DNA of 64,000 bases, from NCBI RefSeq assembly GCF_900156375.1, contig NZ_FTNK01000009.1, positions 209,335 through 273,334 of the forward strand. Reading direction: 5' to 3'. A program made the translations under genes and the position numbers. The notes beneath the pieces were generated by a model. The model worked only from the letters and a program-made list of their open reading frames with translations. It made no database searches and was not told the origin of the DNA. This DNA is from Paenibacillus macquariensis (GTDB lineage Bacteria; Bacillota; Bacilli; Paenibacillales; Paenibacillaceae). Shown here piece by piece: positions 45,498-54,256 of the stretch. Every line of letters begins with the position of its first letter. Positions within the stretch are counted from its first letter, which is position 1.

Positions 45498-46109
45498 GTG
45501 ATATCGATTGATCCGTCTGATCAAAGTGATCGCGACAACTATAAATTGCTCATAGGGAGCATTATTCCACGACCGGTAGCCTTCGTAACAACGCTTTCGA
45601 ATATGGGAGTGCTGAACGGCGCACCGTTCAGTTATTTTAATATTGTTACGTCAGATCCTCCGTTGATTTCTATATCTGTACAGCGAAAGAATGGTGTTCA
45701 GAAGGATACGGCTAGGAATGCTATTGAAGCGGGTGCATTTGTTGTTCATATCTCTGATGAATCGTATATTCAGCAGATTAACGAGACAGCAGCAAGCTTG
45801 CCACCTGATCAGAGTGAGGTTCTTCTAGCAGGGCTTACACCTGTAGCAAGTGACAAGATAGCTGTCCCCGGCATTGCAGAAGCAAGAATCCGGATGGAGT
45901 GCTTACTTGAACATTGTATTCCACTCGGAGGAACGAAGGAATCTCTAGCTACGGATTTATTAATCGGACGAGTGGTTTGCTTTCATATAGATGAATCCGT
46001 GTATCAAGATGGATATATTGATCCCGAAGAACTGAAACCAGTAAGTCGATTAGCAGGTAATTCCTATGCGAAGTTGGGTGGAATATTTACGATAGAGCGC
46101 CCTGAGTAA
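45498..46109 (+). CDS. Flavin reductase-like domain protein
   Basis: About 203 residues with the split-barrel FMN-binding fold: YKLLIGSIIPRPVAFVTTLSNMGVLNGAPFSYFNIVTSDPPLISISV. Members reduce flavin or bind FMN as oxidoreductases. GTG 45498 lies seven bases after AAAGGGG; ATG 45492 would be too close to it. Third gene of the DoxX operon; a strong terminator follows. Confidence 0.9.
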   Translation: MISIDPSDQSDRDNYKLLIGSIIPRPVAFVTTLSNMGVLNGAPFSYFNIVTSDPPLISISVQRKNGVQKDTARNAIEAGAFVVHISDESYIQQINETAASLPPDQSEVLLAGLTPVASDKIAVPGIAEARIRMECLLEHCIPLGGTKESLATDLLIGRVVCFHIDESVYQDGYIDPEELKPVSRLAGNSYAKLGGIFTIERPE

Positions 46110-46137
46110 ATCGTATTCATGTGTTATGTACAATAAC

Positions 46138-46181
46138 AAAAATGCCGTAAGCTATAGTGAATCATAGCTTACGGCATTTCA
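46138..46181. terminator. Bidirectional intrinsic terminator
   Basis: AAATGCCGTAAGCTAT pairs perfectly with ATAGCTTACGGCATTT over 16 bp, between convergent flavin-reductase-like and gbsR genes. Confidence 0.92.
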
Positions 46182-46204
46182 CATATATAAGAAGGTGTTG
46201 CCTG

Positions 46205-46768
46205 TTATTCGGGCTCTTCTTTGGGAATCCAATCAAAAATTTGCCCGGTTTCTAATGCATCAATAAAGCGTCCTAACCATCTATAATATTGGATTGCATG
46301 GTTCATTCTGACGATATCCATGTCAACCAGGGCCACCAAGGGCTCATGATCAATGTTCTCTTCTCGAAGTTTTTTAAGCTCTGTTAACGATTTATGTAAA
46401 GAATTAATATTCATTTCCATAGATTTTCGCCATTTAATAGAGAAGTATTCGACAAAATTTTGGTGCCAATCGTCTTCTACTTCGTATAGATCTTTCCGCG
46501 AGCCTTTCCCCCATACCTTATTGATCATTTTTAGATCCACTAATGCACGCATACCCGTACTCATACTTGTTTTGCTCATACCCATTTCCTGACCCATCTC
46601 GTCGAGCGTGACGGGACCATCGTGGAAATACATATTTCCGTACAAATGACCAATGGACATCGTGACCCCATAAAGATCCATATTCTTACCAATAGAATCC
46701 ATGACGCGTTGACGCGCCTTTTCGATCACTTTAGTGTGTTCTTCATTTAATCCATCAAATGTTGTCAT
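46205..46768 (-). CDS. gbsR: GbsR-type MarR-superfamily regulator of glycine betaine uptake
   Basis: 187 residues. The GbsR pattern is clear: KARQRVMDSIGKNMDLYGVTMSIGHLYGNMYFHDGPVTLDEMGQEMGMSKTSMSTGMRALVDLKMINKVWGKGSRKDLYEVEDDW. B. subtilis GbsR is a choline-sensing repressor. Here it is divergent from an OpuA-type glycine betaine importer, the likely target. GTG 46777 is in frame but overlaps AAGGGAG; ATG 46768 has it at eight bases. Confidence 0.9.
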   Translation of the reverse strand: MTTFDGLNEEHTKVIEKARQRVMDSIGKNMDLYGVTMSIGHLYGNMYFHDGPVTLDEMGQEMGMSKTSMSTGMRALVDLKMINKVWGKGSRKDLYEVEDDWHQNFVEYFSIKWRKSMEMNINSLHKSLTELKKLREENIDHEPLVALVDMDIVRMNHAIQYYRWLGRFIDALETGQIFDWIPKEEPE

Positions 46769-46900
46769 ATCGTACACTCCCTTGAATAACGCTTGCGATG
46801 AGCGGAAACAATATCCACAGCATCCATTGTAAAAAAAAGCGTTTGAAAAGTAAAGAATACGGTTATGTAGGATATGTATGTTAAACAGAGTATACAGTTA

Positions 46901-46936
46901 GTATAGTACGTAAAGTTAAAACTGTACGTACTATAC
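46901..46936. promoter_or_regulatory. Putative GbsR operator
   Basis: Perfect 12-bp inverted repeat GTATAGTACGTA / TACGTACTATAC with a 12-base spacer. It lies 15 bases upstream of the opuA -35 element, in the gbsR-opuA intergenic region. Confidence 0.65.
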
Positions 46937-46951
46937 GGACGTTTTTACATT

Positions 46952-46980
46952 TTGACCCTTTTTTTGGGGGAGTCTACACT
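46952..46980 (+). promoter_or_regulatory. SigA-type promoter of opuAA-AB-AC
   Basis: TTGACC (46952-46957), 17 bases, TACACT (46975-46980). A TATAAT overlaps it at 46980 but would need a 22-base spacer. Leader of about 40 bases to the ATG. Confidence 0.6.
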
Positions 46981-47028
46981 ATAATAAGTGCCATAAATGA
47001 GATACAGATGATTGAAAGGGGCATAAAG

Positions 47029-48228
47029 ATGCCAATTATAGAGGTTAAATCGTTGAGTAAGGTGTTTGGTAATGATCCGAAAAGGGCATTTCCTCTACTT
47101 ACGCAAGGTTGGTCTAAGGAACGTATTTTGAAAGAAACGAAATTGACAGTTGGGGTTAATCAGGTCAGTTTTTCAATTGAACCTGGTGAAATATTCGTAA
47201 TTATGGGTTTGTCAGGTAGTGGGAAATCAACGGTAGTCAGACTGTTGAACCGTCTCATTGAACCAACGGCTGGACAAGTCCTTATTAATGGCAAGGACAT
47301 TGTTCGAATGAATAAGGAAGAATTACGACAGGTTAGACGGAAGACCATGAGTATGATCTTTCAGAAATTTGCTTTATTTCCGCATCGTACGGTATTAGAG
47401 AATGTTGAATATGGCTTAGAGGTACAAGGAATAGGCAAAGAAGAGCGTGTAAAGAAAGCTAAGGAATCCTTGGCATTAGTTGGTTTGGCGGGGTTTGAGA
47501 ATCAGAAGCCCGATCAATTAAGTGGAGGTATGCAGCAACGCGTGGGACTCGCTCGGGGTTTGGCGAACGATCCTGACATTCTGTTAATGGATGAATCCTT
47601 TAGTGCACTTGACCCGCTTATTCGTAAAGATATGCAAGATGAATTACTTGAACTACAAGAGAACATGAAGAAAACCATTATCTTCATTACACATGATCTC
47701 GATGAAGCATTACGTATCGGTGATCGCATTGCGTTGATGAAGGACGGTGCTGTAGTTCAGATTGGAACACCAGAAGAAATTCTAATGAACCCTGCCAATG
47801 ATTATGTTGAGCGATTTGTCGAGAATGTAGATTTATCCAAAGTACTCACGGCAGCGCATGTCATGATTCGTGCGGAGACGATTGGAATGGATCGTGGACC
47901 AAGAGTAGCGTTACAACTGATGCGTGATCGAAGAATTTCGAATCTCTATGTTGTGGACAAATCTCGTCAGCTCTTAGGTGTCGTTACAGCTGAAGATGCA
48001 TTAAATGCTATCAAGTCAGGGCAGACCCTTGGGGAGATTATTATTCGAGATACACCTATTGTTTCTCCTGATGTTCTTCTGGTTGAGTTATTTGATGTTG
48101 TGAGTAGTGCAAAAATTCCAGTTGCCGTTATTGATGAACGCAAACGCCTAGTTGGTATTGTAATCAGAGGCGCTGTTCTTGCGGCATTGACTGGCAATAA
48201 TGAGGCGGAAGCAGGTGAACCTCAATGA
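47029..48228 (+). CDS. opuAA: Glycine betaine/proline ABC transporter ATP-binding protein with CBS domains
   Basis: 399 residues. ABC domain with Walker A GLSGSGKST, signature LSGGMQQR and Walker B ILLMDESFSALDP. The long N-terminal part (LSKVFGNDPKRAFPLLTQGWSKERILKETKLTVGVNQVSF) is typical of ProV/OpuAA. Two CBS domains at the C-terminus (~285-395) sense ionic strength or cyclic-di-AMP in the family. ATG 47029 has GAAAGGGG at good distance. It overlaps opuAB by four bases. Confidence 0.93.
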   Translation: MPIIEVKSLSKVFGNDPKRAFPLLTQGWSKERILKETKLTVGVNQVSFSIEPGEIFVIMGLSGSGKSTVVRLLNRLIEPTAGQVLINGKDIVRMNKEELRQVRRKTMSMIFQKFALFPHRTVLENVEYGLEVQGIGKEERVKKAKESLALVGLAGFENQKPDQLSGGMQQRVGLARGLANDPDILLMDESFSALDPLIRKDMQDELLELQENMKKTIIFITHDLDEALRIGDRIALMKDGAVVQIGTPEEILMNPANDYVERFVENVDLSKVLTAAHVMIRAETIGMDRGPRVALQLMRDRRISNLYVVDKSRQLLGVVTAEDALNAIKSGQTLGEIIIRDTPIVSPDVLLVELFDVVSSAKIPVAVIDERKRLVGIVIRGAVLAALTGNNEAEAGEPQ

Positions 48229-49061
48229 GTGTACCTAAGATTCCAATTGGAGAATGGGTAGAGTCGCTAGAAGGTTGGTTAGAGACGAACTTTGAACCTT
48301 TTTTTGATGGGGTTAAGTTAGTTGTTGGTAGTGTCGTAGATGGGTTGGCAGATGGCTTTAATTTCTTCCCACCACTTGTAATGATTGCTATATTTACGGT
48401 CATTGCCTTCTGGCTTGGAAGATATAGATTAGGAGCGTTCACACTCCTTGGATTGTTGCTAGTACACAATTTAGGGTATTGGGAACATACGATGGATACG
48501 CTTGCGTTGGTATTAACAGCATCCTTTATTTCTATTGTAGTAGGTGTGCCAGTAGGTATTCTGTGTGCGGGAAACAAGAAAGTCCAGAGCGTGGTAACAC
48601 CGCTATTGGATTTGATGCAAACGATGCCGGCATTTGTCTACTTATTGCCAGCGGTAGCTTTCTTCTCATTAGGTGTCGTACCTGGTGTCATAGCTTCGGT
48701 TATATTCTCGATTCCGCCTACGATTCGGTTAACTAGCTTGGGTATTCGTCAGGTTCCCGAGGATTTAGTAGAAGCAGCGGATGCGTTTGGTTCAACAAGA
48801 ATGCAGAAGTTAATTAAGGTACAGTTACCGATTGCGATTCCTACGATTATGGCTGGTATCAATCAGACGATAATGCTGTCATTATCGATGGTTGTTATTG
48901 CTTCGATGATTGGAGCGCAAGGGGTCGGAGCTGATGTCTATAGAGCAGTGACGCAAGCGAAGACGGGTATGGGTACGGAAGCAGGTTTAGCAGTTGTCGT
49001 TCTTGCGATCATGTTGGATCGAATGACACAGAAGTTGGCTAAGAAGAATAAGAAGGTGTGA
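48225..49061 (+). CDS. opuAB: Glycine betaine/proline ABC transporter permease
   Basis: 278 residues with about six or seven membrane helices. N-terminal IPIGEWVESLEGWLETNF and the permease core VTPLLDLMQTMPAFVYLLPAVAFFSLGVVPGVIASVIFSIPPTIRLT with the EAA loop EDLVEAADAFGSTRMQKLIKVQLP are typical of ProW/OpuAB. The binding protein is a separate gene, as in B. subtilis OpuA. Confidence 0.94.
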   Translation: MSVPKIPIGEWVESLEGWLETNFEPFFDGVKLVVGSVVDGLADGFNFFPPLVMIAIFTVIAFWLGRYRLGAFTLLGLLLVHNLGYWEHTMDTLALVLTASFISIVVGVPVGILCAGNKKVQSVVTPLLDLMQTMPAFVYLLPAVAFFSLGVVPGVIASVIFSIPPTIRLTSLGIRQVPEDLVEAADAFGSTRMQKLIKVQLPIAIPTIMAGINQTIMLSLSMVVIASMIGAQGVGADVYRAVTQAKTGMGTEAGLAVVVLAIMLDRMTQKLAKKNKKV

Positions 49062-49070
49062 TTGTACAAT

Positions 49071-49949
49071 ATGATGAACAAGAAAATGAGTGTACTATTA
49101 ATAGTCGTTATGGCGATAATGTTAGGACTTACAGGTTGTTCTAGTAACAAGAACGGTACCGGAAAAATAAAGCTCGCATATGTTGCTTGGGATTCTGAAA
49201 TTGCTAGCACGAATGTTGTGAAGGAAGTATTGGAGAGTAAACTAAACTACAGGGTCGAAATGATACAGGTTGATGCTGGACCCATGTACGTGGGTGTTGC
49301 AGATGGTGCTGCTGATGCTATGGTAGCGGCATGGTTACCAAGCACACATGGCGAGATCTACTATGAACCGAACAAGGATAAACTTGAAGATCTTGGAGCT
49401 AATTTAAAAGGTACGAAGCTAGGGTTGGTCGTTCCAGCCTATATGGATATAAAGTCGATAGAGGACCTGAAGAAGGAAGACGTAGGGAAATTGGTGGATT
49501 ATACGATTACCGGAATTGAACCCGGTGCGGGTATCATGACTCAGGCTGAGTTAGCAGTCAAAGAATATGATCTGAATAAGTGGAATGTTCTTGCAAGCTC
49601 TTCTGCTGCGATGGTAAAAGTACTTCAAGATGCTTACGCTAAACAAGAACCTATCATTATTACAGGATGGACGCCGCATTGGATGTTCGCTGATATGGAT
49701 CTGAAATATCTTGAAGATCCAAAGAAAGCATTTGGTGAAAGTGAAGAGATTCATACACTTGTGCGCTTAGGACTGAAAGAAGATCATCCTAAGGCTTATC
49801 GTTTTCTAGATCAATTCGAATGGACACCAGCAGATATGGAATCTGTAATGGGTGATATAACGGAAGGTATGCCCGAAGAGGAAGCTGCGAAGAAGTGGGT
49901 AGCAGCCAACGAAGCGAAGGTTAACAAGTGGATTGCTGGAATAGAATAA
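49071..49949 (+). CDS. opuAC: Glycine betaine-binding lipoprotein
   Basis: About 292 residues, with lipobox LGLTGC (Cys23). The mature part (KIKLAYVAWDSEIASTNVVKEVLESKLNYRVEMIQVDAGPMYVGVADGAADAMVAAWLPSTHGEIY) is the OpuAC/ProX-like fold that cages quaternary ammonium with aromatic residues. The frame opens with TTG at 49062, but ATG 49071 is better placed relative to AAGGTG. Last gene of the osmoprotectant operon. Confidence 0.92.
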   Translation: MMNKKMSVLLIVVMAIMLGLTGCSSNKNGTGKIKLAYVAWDSEIASTNVVKEVLESKLNYRVEMIQVDAGPMYVGVADGAADAMVAAWLPSTHGEIYYEPNKDKLEDLGANLKGTKLGLVVPAYMDIKSIEDLKKEDVGKLVDYTITGIEPGAGIMTQAELAVKEYDLNKWNVLASSSAAMVKVLQDAYAKQEPIIITGWTPHWMFADMDLKYLEDPKKAFGESEEIHTLVRLGLKEDHPKAYRFLDQFEWTPADMESVMGDITEGMPEEEAAKKWVAANEAKVNKWIAGIE

Positions 49950-49971
49950 TTTCGTAAACTGAAGAATGAAG

Positions 49972-50006
49972 AAGCAGACCCGAATTGAAAGTGGGTCTGC
50001 TTTTTG
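49972..50006 (+). terminator. Intrinsic terminator of the opuA operon
   Basis: AAGCAGACCC pairs with GGGTCTGCTT over 10 bp, 11-base loop, then T-run. Confidence 0.9.
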
Positions 50007-50089
50007 TCTCATATGATCTGCACCAGCAAGAATAAACGGATCGAATATTTATTCCCTTTCCTACCACTTTGATGGATACCTTGGTTTAT

Positions 50090-50125
50090 TTGCATATCAA
50101 TTTAATTGTAACTATAATAATTACA
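50090..50125 (+). promoter_or_regulatory. Promoter and palindromic operator of the Old Yellow Enzyme gene
   Basis: TTGCAT (50090-50095), 17 bases, TATAAT (50113-50118). The -10 lies inside a 19-bp near-perfect palindrome TGTAACTATAATAATTACA (50107-50125), so a bound repressor would block polymerase. The regulator is not encoded next to it. Confidence 0.6.
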
Positions 50126-50160
50126 GTAAGTCATAATATAAATCAGACGGAGGAATTGTC

Positions 50161-51279
50161 ATGGAAGCTAAGTATAAACCGCTTTTTGAATCGTTTGCTT
50201 TTCGTAGTGGAGTTGAAGTAGAGAATCGTGTTGTCATGGCCCCAATGACAAATTGGTCTTCAAATATAGATGGTACGGTTTCTGATGCTGAGCTTGATTA
50301 CTATAGCCGTAGAGCTGGTGGCGTGGGGATGGTTATTACAGCATGCACGAACGTCTCTGTGAATGGACAAGGATTTCATGGAGAATTCGCAGCTTACAGT
50401 GATGATATGATCCCGAGCTTGGCAAGATTAGCAACAACGATTAAGGAAAAAGGGTCCAAAGCTGTACTTCAAATATTCCATGGTGGACGTTTGTGTCCGC
50501 CTGAACTCGTTAATGGTGATGTTGTCAGTGCAAGTGCAGTGCCAACAGATGACGGTACAGTAACGCCACGTGCCCTTTCAGATGAAGAAATTGTAGCGAT
50601 TATTCATGATTTCGGAGAAGCGACGCGTAGAGCGATCGAAGCTGGATATGATGGTATAGAGGTTCATGGTGCCAACAATTATTTACTTCATCAATTCTTC
50701 TCTGGTCATACGAATCGCCGTGAAGACCGATGGGGTGGAAGTCTGGAGAAGCGATTGTCTTTTCCATTGGCTGTTGTTGATGCGATCAAACAAGCTGTAG
50801 CTGAGTATGCTGATCGACCTTTCTTAGTAGGATACCGGTTGTCTCCTGAAGAACCAGAGGAATTAGGTTTTACCATGGAAGACACACTTGTATTGCTTGA
50901 CGCATTAGCAGAGAAGGACCTAGACTACATCCACATTTCTCTTATGGATTTCTGGTCAGAGCCAAGACGTGGTGTAGAGGATACCGGTCTTATACGGATG
51001 GAATTAATTAGAGACCGTGTTGGCGTACGAGTTCCGATCATGGGTGTAGGTTCTATTCATTCAGCGGATGATGCCTTGAAAGCACTTGAGTTAGGGATTC
51101 CACTTGTTGCATTGGGAAGAGAACTTATTATTGAACCTGATTGGGTGGAGAAGATAGAAGCGGGTAGAGAAGCGGATATAAGAACTACTTTAAGTAAAGA
51201 TGAACAGGAACTGCTTGTCGTTCCGGGTCCATTATGGCATGCCATCGTAAGTAGACCTGGTTGGTTCCCTGTCGTTTAA
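50161..51279 (+). CDS. NADH-dependent flavin oxidoreductase, Old Yellow Enzyme family
   Basis: 372 residues, TIM barrel. NRVVMAPMTNWSSNIDGTVSDAELDYYSRRA, LQIFHGGRL, the catalytic His-Asn pair in IEVHGANNYLLHQFFSGHTNRREDRWGGSLEKR, and late GVGSIHSADDALKALELGIPLVALGR are all present. It resembles B. subtilis YqiG in length and pattern. It probably reduces activated alkenes or quinone-like electrophiles. GGAGGAA precedes the ATG. Monocistronic. Confidence 0.92.
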   Translation: MEAKYKPLFESFAFRSGVEVENRVVMAPMTNWSSNIDGTVSDAELDYYSRRAGGVGMVITACTNVSVNGQGFHGEFAAYSDDMIPSLARLATTIKEKGSKAVLQIFHGGRLCPPELVNGDVVSASAVPTDDGTVTPRALSDEEIVAIIHDFGEATRRAIEAGYDGIEVHGANNYLLHQFFSGHTNRREDRWGGSLEKRLSFPLAVVDAIKQAVAEYADRPFLVGYRLSPEEPEELGFTMEDTLVLLDALAEKDLDYIHISLMDFWSEPRRGVEDTGLIRMELIRDRVGVRVPIMGVGSIHSADDALKALELGIPLVALGRELIIEPDWVEKIEAGREADIRTTLSKDEQELLVVPGPLWHAIVSRPGWFPVV

Positions 51280-51357
51280 TAGATGTATTTCCCATGTATT
51301 CTTGTTATTATCAGAATAAGAACACTTGCCTGATCTAGGCGAATTGGGGAGAAGGAT

Positions 51358-52059
51358 ATGAATAAGTGGCTGAAGACAATTCTATTTCTGGTAGGTTCGG
51401 CAATCCTAACGAGATTCATACCCTTTAGTTATGTGTTTCGTACAGTAGACACCATGATTCATGAGTTCGCGCATGCGATAGTCACGTTACTGACATCGGG
51501 GCGTGTGCTGGCTATTCAATTGAATGCAGACCATAGCGGGGTTACGTATTCTACGACGACATCAACGTGGTCGTCCATGCTTGTTTCACTTGCTGGCTAT
51601 ACCTTGGCGTCAGTATGTGCGGCACTATTGTTCTATTGGATGAGTAAACGCCGAGAAAAGTGGGGACTGATACTACTTACTGCGATTGCAGTCGTGATGC
51701 TCATTATGTATGTGCATCAAGGGTATGGGGTGTTTTGGCTAGTAGGATTTATCGTACTGAACATCGTCATGATGTATTTACCTCCTACAATACACAATAT
51801 GTATTATGGATTGCTAGCCTTCCTAACATTAGAGGAATCTGTACTAGGACCGATATATCTCGTTACGCTTTCCCTCTCAGGTAGGGGAAGGGCAGGGGAC
51901 GCTTCTAATCTTGCCTCATGGACATCGATTCCTGCGGTATTCTGGGCATTATTATTTGTAGCATTTTCGCTAGTTTGTGCAAAGTTTGCTTTCTCATGGT
52001 TCTTTAACAAACGACAATCTCCGCGAGGACAAGAATCTAATCAGAAGTTTTCTTTGTAA
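51358..52059 (+). CDS. M50B-like membrane metallopeptidase
   Basis: 233 residues with about six membrane helices. The zinc motif HEFAHA (HExxH, ~residue 37-41) lies in the first part and is followed by the M50B-like phrase VTLLTSGRVLAIQLNADHSGVTYS. Proteins of this kind are poorly studied. AGAAGG precedes the ATG. The C-terminal tail is basic and cytosolic. Substrate unknown. Confidence 0.85.
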   Translation: MNKWLKTILFLVGSAILTRFIPFSYVFRTVDTMIHEFAHAIVTLLTSGRVLAIQLNADHSGVTYSTTTSTWSSMLVSLAGYTLASVCAALLFYWMSKRREKWGLILLTAIAVVMLIMYVHQGYGVFWLVGFIVLNIVMMYLPPTIHNMYYGLLAFLTLEESVLGPIYLVTLSLSGRGRAGDASNLASWTSIPAVFWALLFVAFSLVCAKFAFSWFFNKRQSPRGQESNQKFSL

Positions 52060-52076
52060 TTGAATTACAAGATTTC

Positions 52077-52112
52077 GCGAACTCAGTATGTTCATGCTGA
52101 GTTCGCTTTTTG
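52077..52112 (+). terminator. Intrinsic terminator after M50B gene
   Basis: GCGAACTCAG pairs with CTGAGTTCGC over 10 bp, 10-base loop, then TTTTT. Confidence 0.92.
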
Positions 52113-52191
52113 GTATGAGGCGGTATATTGTGATGAGATCCAAATTTTACATTTTTATTGACAATGTTTGGATTGGGTTATAACTTGAATT

Positions 52192-52285
52192 CATCAATCC
52201 TACTTGAATGCTATGAATTAAATTGTGTTACCGACTGTATAGACAGAGGTATTGCGGATGTTAAGCGCAATATCTCTGTTTTTTT
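52192..52285 (+). ncRNA. Candidate small RNA (orphan promoter-terminator pair)
   Basis: TTGACA (52158-52163) with TATAAC (15-base spacer) or TAACTT (17-base spacer) would start transcription near 52192. About 50 bases later a hairpin CAGAGGTATTGCG / CGCAATATCTCTG is followed by seven T (52279-52285). No reading frame of note lies between and the upstream gene has its own terminator. This suggests a ~95-base RNA. Confidence 0.4.
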
Positions 52286-52290
52286 GAAAT

Positions 52291-52335
52291 GACGGATTAT
52301 CAAGCCAAGTTCGGCTGTTCTTGATAATCCATCAA
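52291..52335 (-). terminator. Hairpin downstream of the MFS gene
   Basis: GGATTATCAAG pairs with CTTGATAATCC over 11 bp, just beyond the minus-strand MFS stop. The T-run is weak. Confidence 0.5.
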
Positions 52336-52356
52336 ATACAAGAAAGTACAGGTAGT

Positions 52357-53592
52357 TTACACATTTACATGCGTTCTCTTATATAAGACTAGTATTGCTG
52401 CTGCTATAAGGATCATACCCATAAAAGCGGGTGCGCTAGACCCGAGTGATACATAGATTTGACCTCCAATGATAGGCCCAATCATTCTTGCTAAAGCCTG
52501 AATAGATTGGCTACCCCCTTGAATCCTTCCTTGTTCACTAGAATCGACAGAATTGGAGAGCATCCCATTGAATGAAGGCCCAAAGATCGAATCACCAAAA
52601 CCAAATATAAACATTCCGGCGATAAGAAGAGGATAGAATGAGAACAAAGCAGATAGCGCAATAAGACTGTAGCCTATAATCTCCGATACCATTCCAAGAA
52701 TGGCTATCTGTTTATCCTTAAGTTTTTTCAGAAGCTTTGGCATGATGAAACCTTGTGAAATGATATCTTGGACGCCCATAATTGAAAACATAAGTCCGAT
52801 TAGTGCAGGCTTCCAACTGAATGTATGCATTGTAAATTGTGAGAAAACGGCCTGTAAAGATCCGTTGGGTATCCAAAGTAAGAATGCTGAGACAAGTAGC
52901 CTTCTTAAGATTTTCATGGAAAGTAGGTTTGCAAGCTGCGTAAATGGATTCAGTCTTACAAAGGTAATCTCTTTCAGTCTATTATTCTTCTTAAGGCTCT
53001 CAGGCATAAAAAAGAATCCATAAACAACATTCAATAAAGTTATGATTGCACCAAAATACATGGGTACAGAATAGCCAAACTTGGCTAGCAATCCGCCTAG
53101 AGTTGGACCAATGACGGTGCCTACACCTACAACCGCACTCACCCATCCAAAGTATTTGGTTCTCTGTTCTGGAGGAATGATGTCTGCAAAATATGCGAAG
53201 ATCGTGCCTATGCTCCCGCCTGTTATCCCTTCTATTATGCGCCCAGCAAATAGTACCCATAGAGCTCCTCCTATGCCAAAAACGAAGTACCCTATTGCGG
53301 AACCCAAAAGGCATACTAAGAGCAATGGACGACGGCCATATTTGTCGCTCAAAGTTCCAAGTACGGGGGCCGCAAAAAACACGCAGAATGCATAAACAGA
53401 GGTCAGCAGCGTAACAACGATAGCTTGTTCTCCCGGATTGCTTATATAAGGCTGCACTAAGAATGGGACGACAGGTGCTATGATACTGAAGCCTATTCCG
53501 CAAAGAAACACAGAAATAAGACCGAATAGTAAAGCGTGTTTATCTATGGTTTGTTCTGTGTTCTGTTCATTGTGTGATCTAAATATGGACAT
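52357..53592 (-). CDS. MFS efflux transporter, 12-helix TetA/MdtG-like
   Basis: 411 residues, twelve membrane helices. Motif A LGTLSDKYGRRPLLLVCLLG between helices 2 and 3 and motif C-like GVGTVIGPTLGGLLAKFG in helix 5 mark a drug:H+ antiporter of the DHA1 group. It lies downstream of, and on the same strand as, a MarR gene. Its promoter contains the same operator-like sequence as the marR promoter. Substrate unknown. Confidence 0.88.
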   Translation of the reverse strand: MSIFRSHNEQNTEQTIDKHALLFGLISVFLCGIGFSIIAPVVPFLVQPYISNPGEQAIVVTLLTSVYAFCVFFAAPVLGTLSDKYGRRPLLLVCLLGSAIGYFVFGIGGALWVLFAGRIIEGITGGSIGTIFAYFADIIPPEQRTKYFGWVSAVVGVGTVIGPTLGGLLAKFGYSVPMYFGAIITLLNVVYGFFFMPESLKKNNRLKEITFVRLNPFTQLANLLSMKILRRLLVSAFLLWIPNGSLQAVFSQFTMHTFSWKPALIGLMFSIMGVQDIISQGFIMPKLLKKLKDKQIAILGMVSEIIGYSLIALSALFSFYPLLIAGMFIFGFGDSIFGPSFNGMLSNSVDSSEQGRIQGGSQSIQALARMIGPIIGGQIYVSLGSSAPAFMGMILIAAAILVLYKRTHVNV

Positions 53593-53642
53593 TTAAATAT
53601 TCTCCTCAAAAGTTATAGTATTGATTCCTAGGAAACAAAACT

Positions 53643-53679
53643 ATCGTATCGTTATTTTGTTTCCTTGTCAACAAAATAA
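53643..53679 (-). promoter_or_regulatory. Promoter and MarR operator of the MFS exporter
   Basis: On the minus strand TTGACA (53666-53671), 17 bases, TACGAT (53643-53648). It overlaps a perfect 10-bp inverted repeat TTATTTTGTT / AACAAAATAA (53652-53679). An extra half-site GGAAACAAAA lies at 53631. Confidence 0.7.
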
Positions 53680-53683
53680 TAGA

Positions 53684-53723
53684 AATAAAAATGCAGCCAG
53701 TTCTCAATAGAGCCCGGCTGCAT
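53684..53723 (-). terminator. Intrinsic terminator of the MarR gene
   Basis: ATGCAGCC pairs with GGCTGCAT, followed on the minus strand by TTTTTATTTC. Confidence 0.8.
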
Positions 53724-53748
53724 GTGGTTTCATTTTCATTATTCAAAT

Positions 53749-54222
53749 TTATTCCGACTTAATATCTACACCCAGTTTCTTAATTTCTGCATCCAAATGC
53801 CGACTATACTTTTCCACGAAGCTAAGCACACTGTCAAATTGTTCCTCGGTTACCTGCTCAAATACGGCTTTATCCCGCTCTTGAAACTCTTTGTGCAAGT
53901 CATCATGGATTTTATAAATTACTTTCCCTTGCTCAGTAAGTCGGAAATAGATTTCTTTCTTGTTATCCGACTTTTGGTAGCTTTCGATAAGGTCTTTTTC
54001 TATGAGCTTTTTAGTTAATTTACTTATGGCACCGCGAGTCATATAAAAGGACTCCGCAAGTTTTGTCACGTTGGAATCTACATTTCTTTCAATGTATTCG
54101 ATGCAATGTACTTCAGAAGACGTATAACCCTTAAGACTGTCTTCCATCTTATCTTTATTAAGCCAAACCAACTTATTATATAAGTCCCTGAAACCAATTA
54201 TGACCTGTTCTTCTTTGTTCAT
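53749..54222 (-). CDS. MarR-family transcriptional regulator
   Basis: 157 residues from ATG 54222, which has GGGAGGACAGG upstream. The winged-helix core reads SSEVHCIEYIERNVDSNVTKLAESFYMTRGAISKLTKKLIEKDLIESYQKSDNKKEIYFRLTEQG. It probably represses itself and the MFS exporter downstream, since both promoters carry TTTTGTTTCC-N5-AACAA. The extra N-terminal 19 codons from 54279 lack a ribosome site and overlap the promoter. Confidence 0.9.
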   Translation of the reverse strand: MNKEEQVIIGFRDLYNKLVWLNKDKMEDSLKGYTSSEVHCIEYIERNVDSNVTKLAESFYMTRGAISKLTKKLIEKDLIESYQKSDNKKEIYFRLTEQGKVIYKIHDDLHKEFQERDKAVFEQVTEEQFDSVLSFVEKYSRHLDAEIKKLGVDIKSE

Positions 54223-54256
54223 GGCCTGTCCTCCCACCCGTGGGTACATTAACAAT

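Noticed and set aside
46952..46985. TTGACC with TATAAT at 46980 as the opuA promoter
   Set aside because: The spacer would be 22 bases; the overlapping TACACT gives 17.
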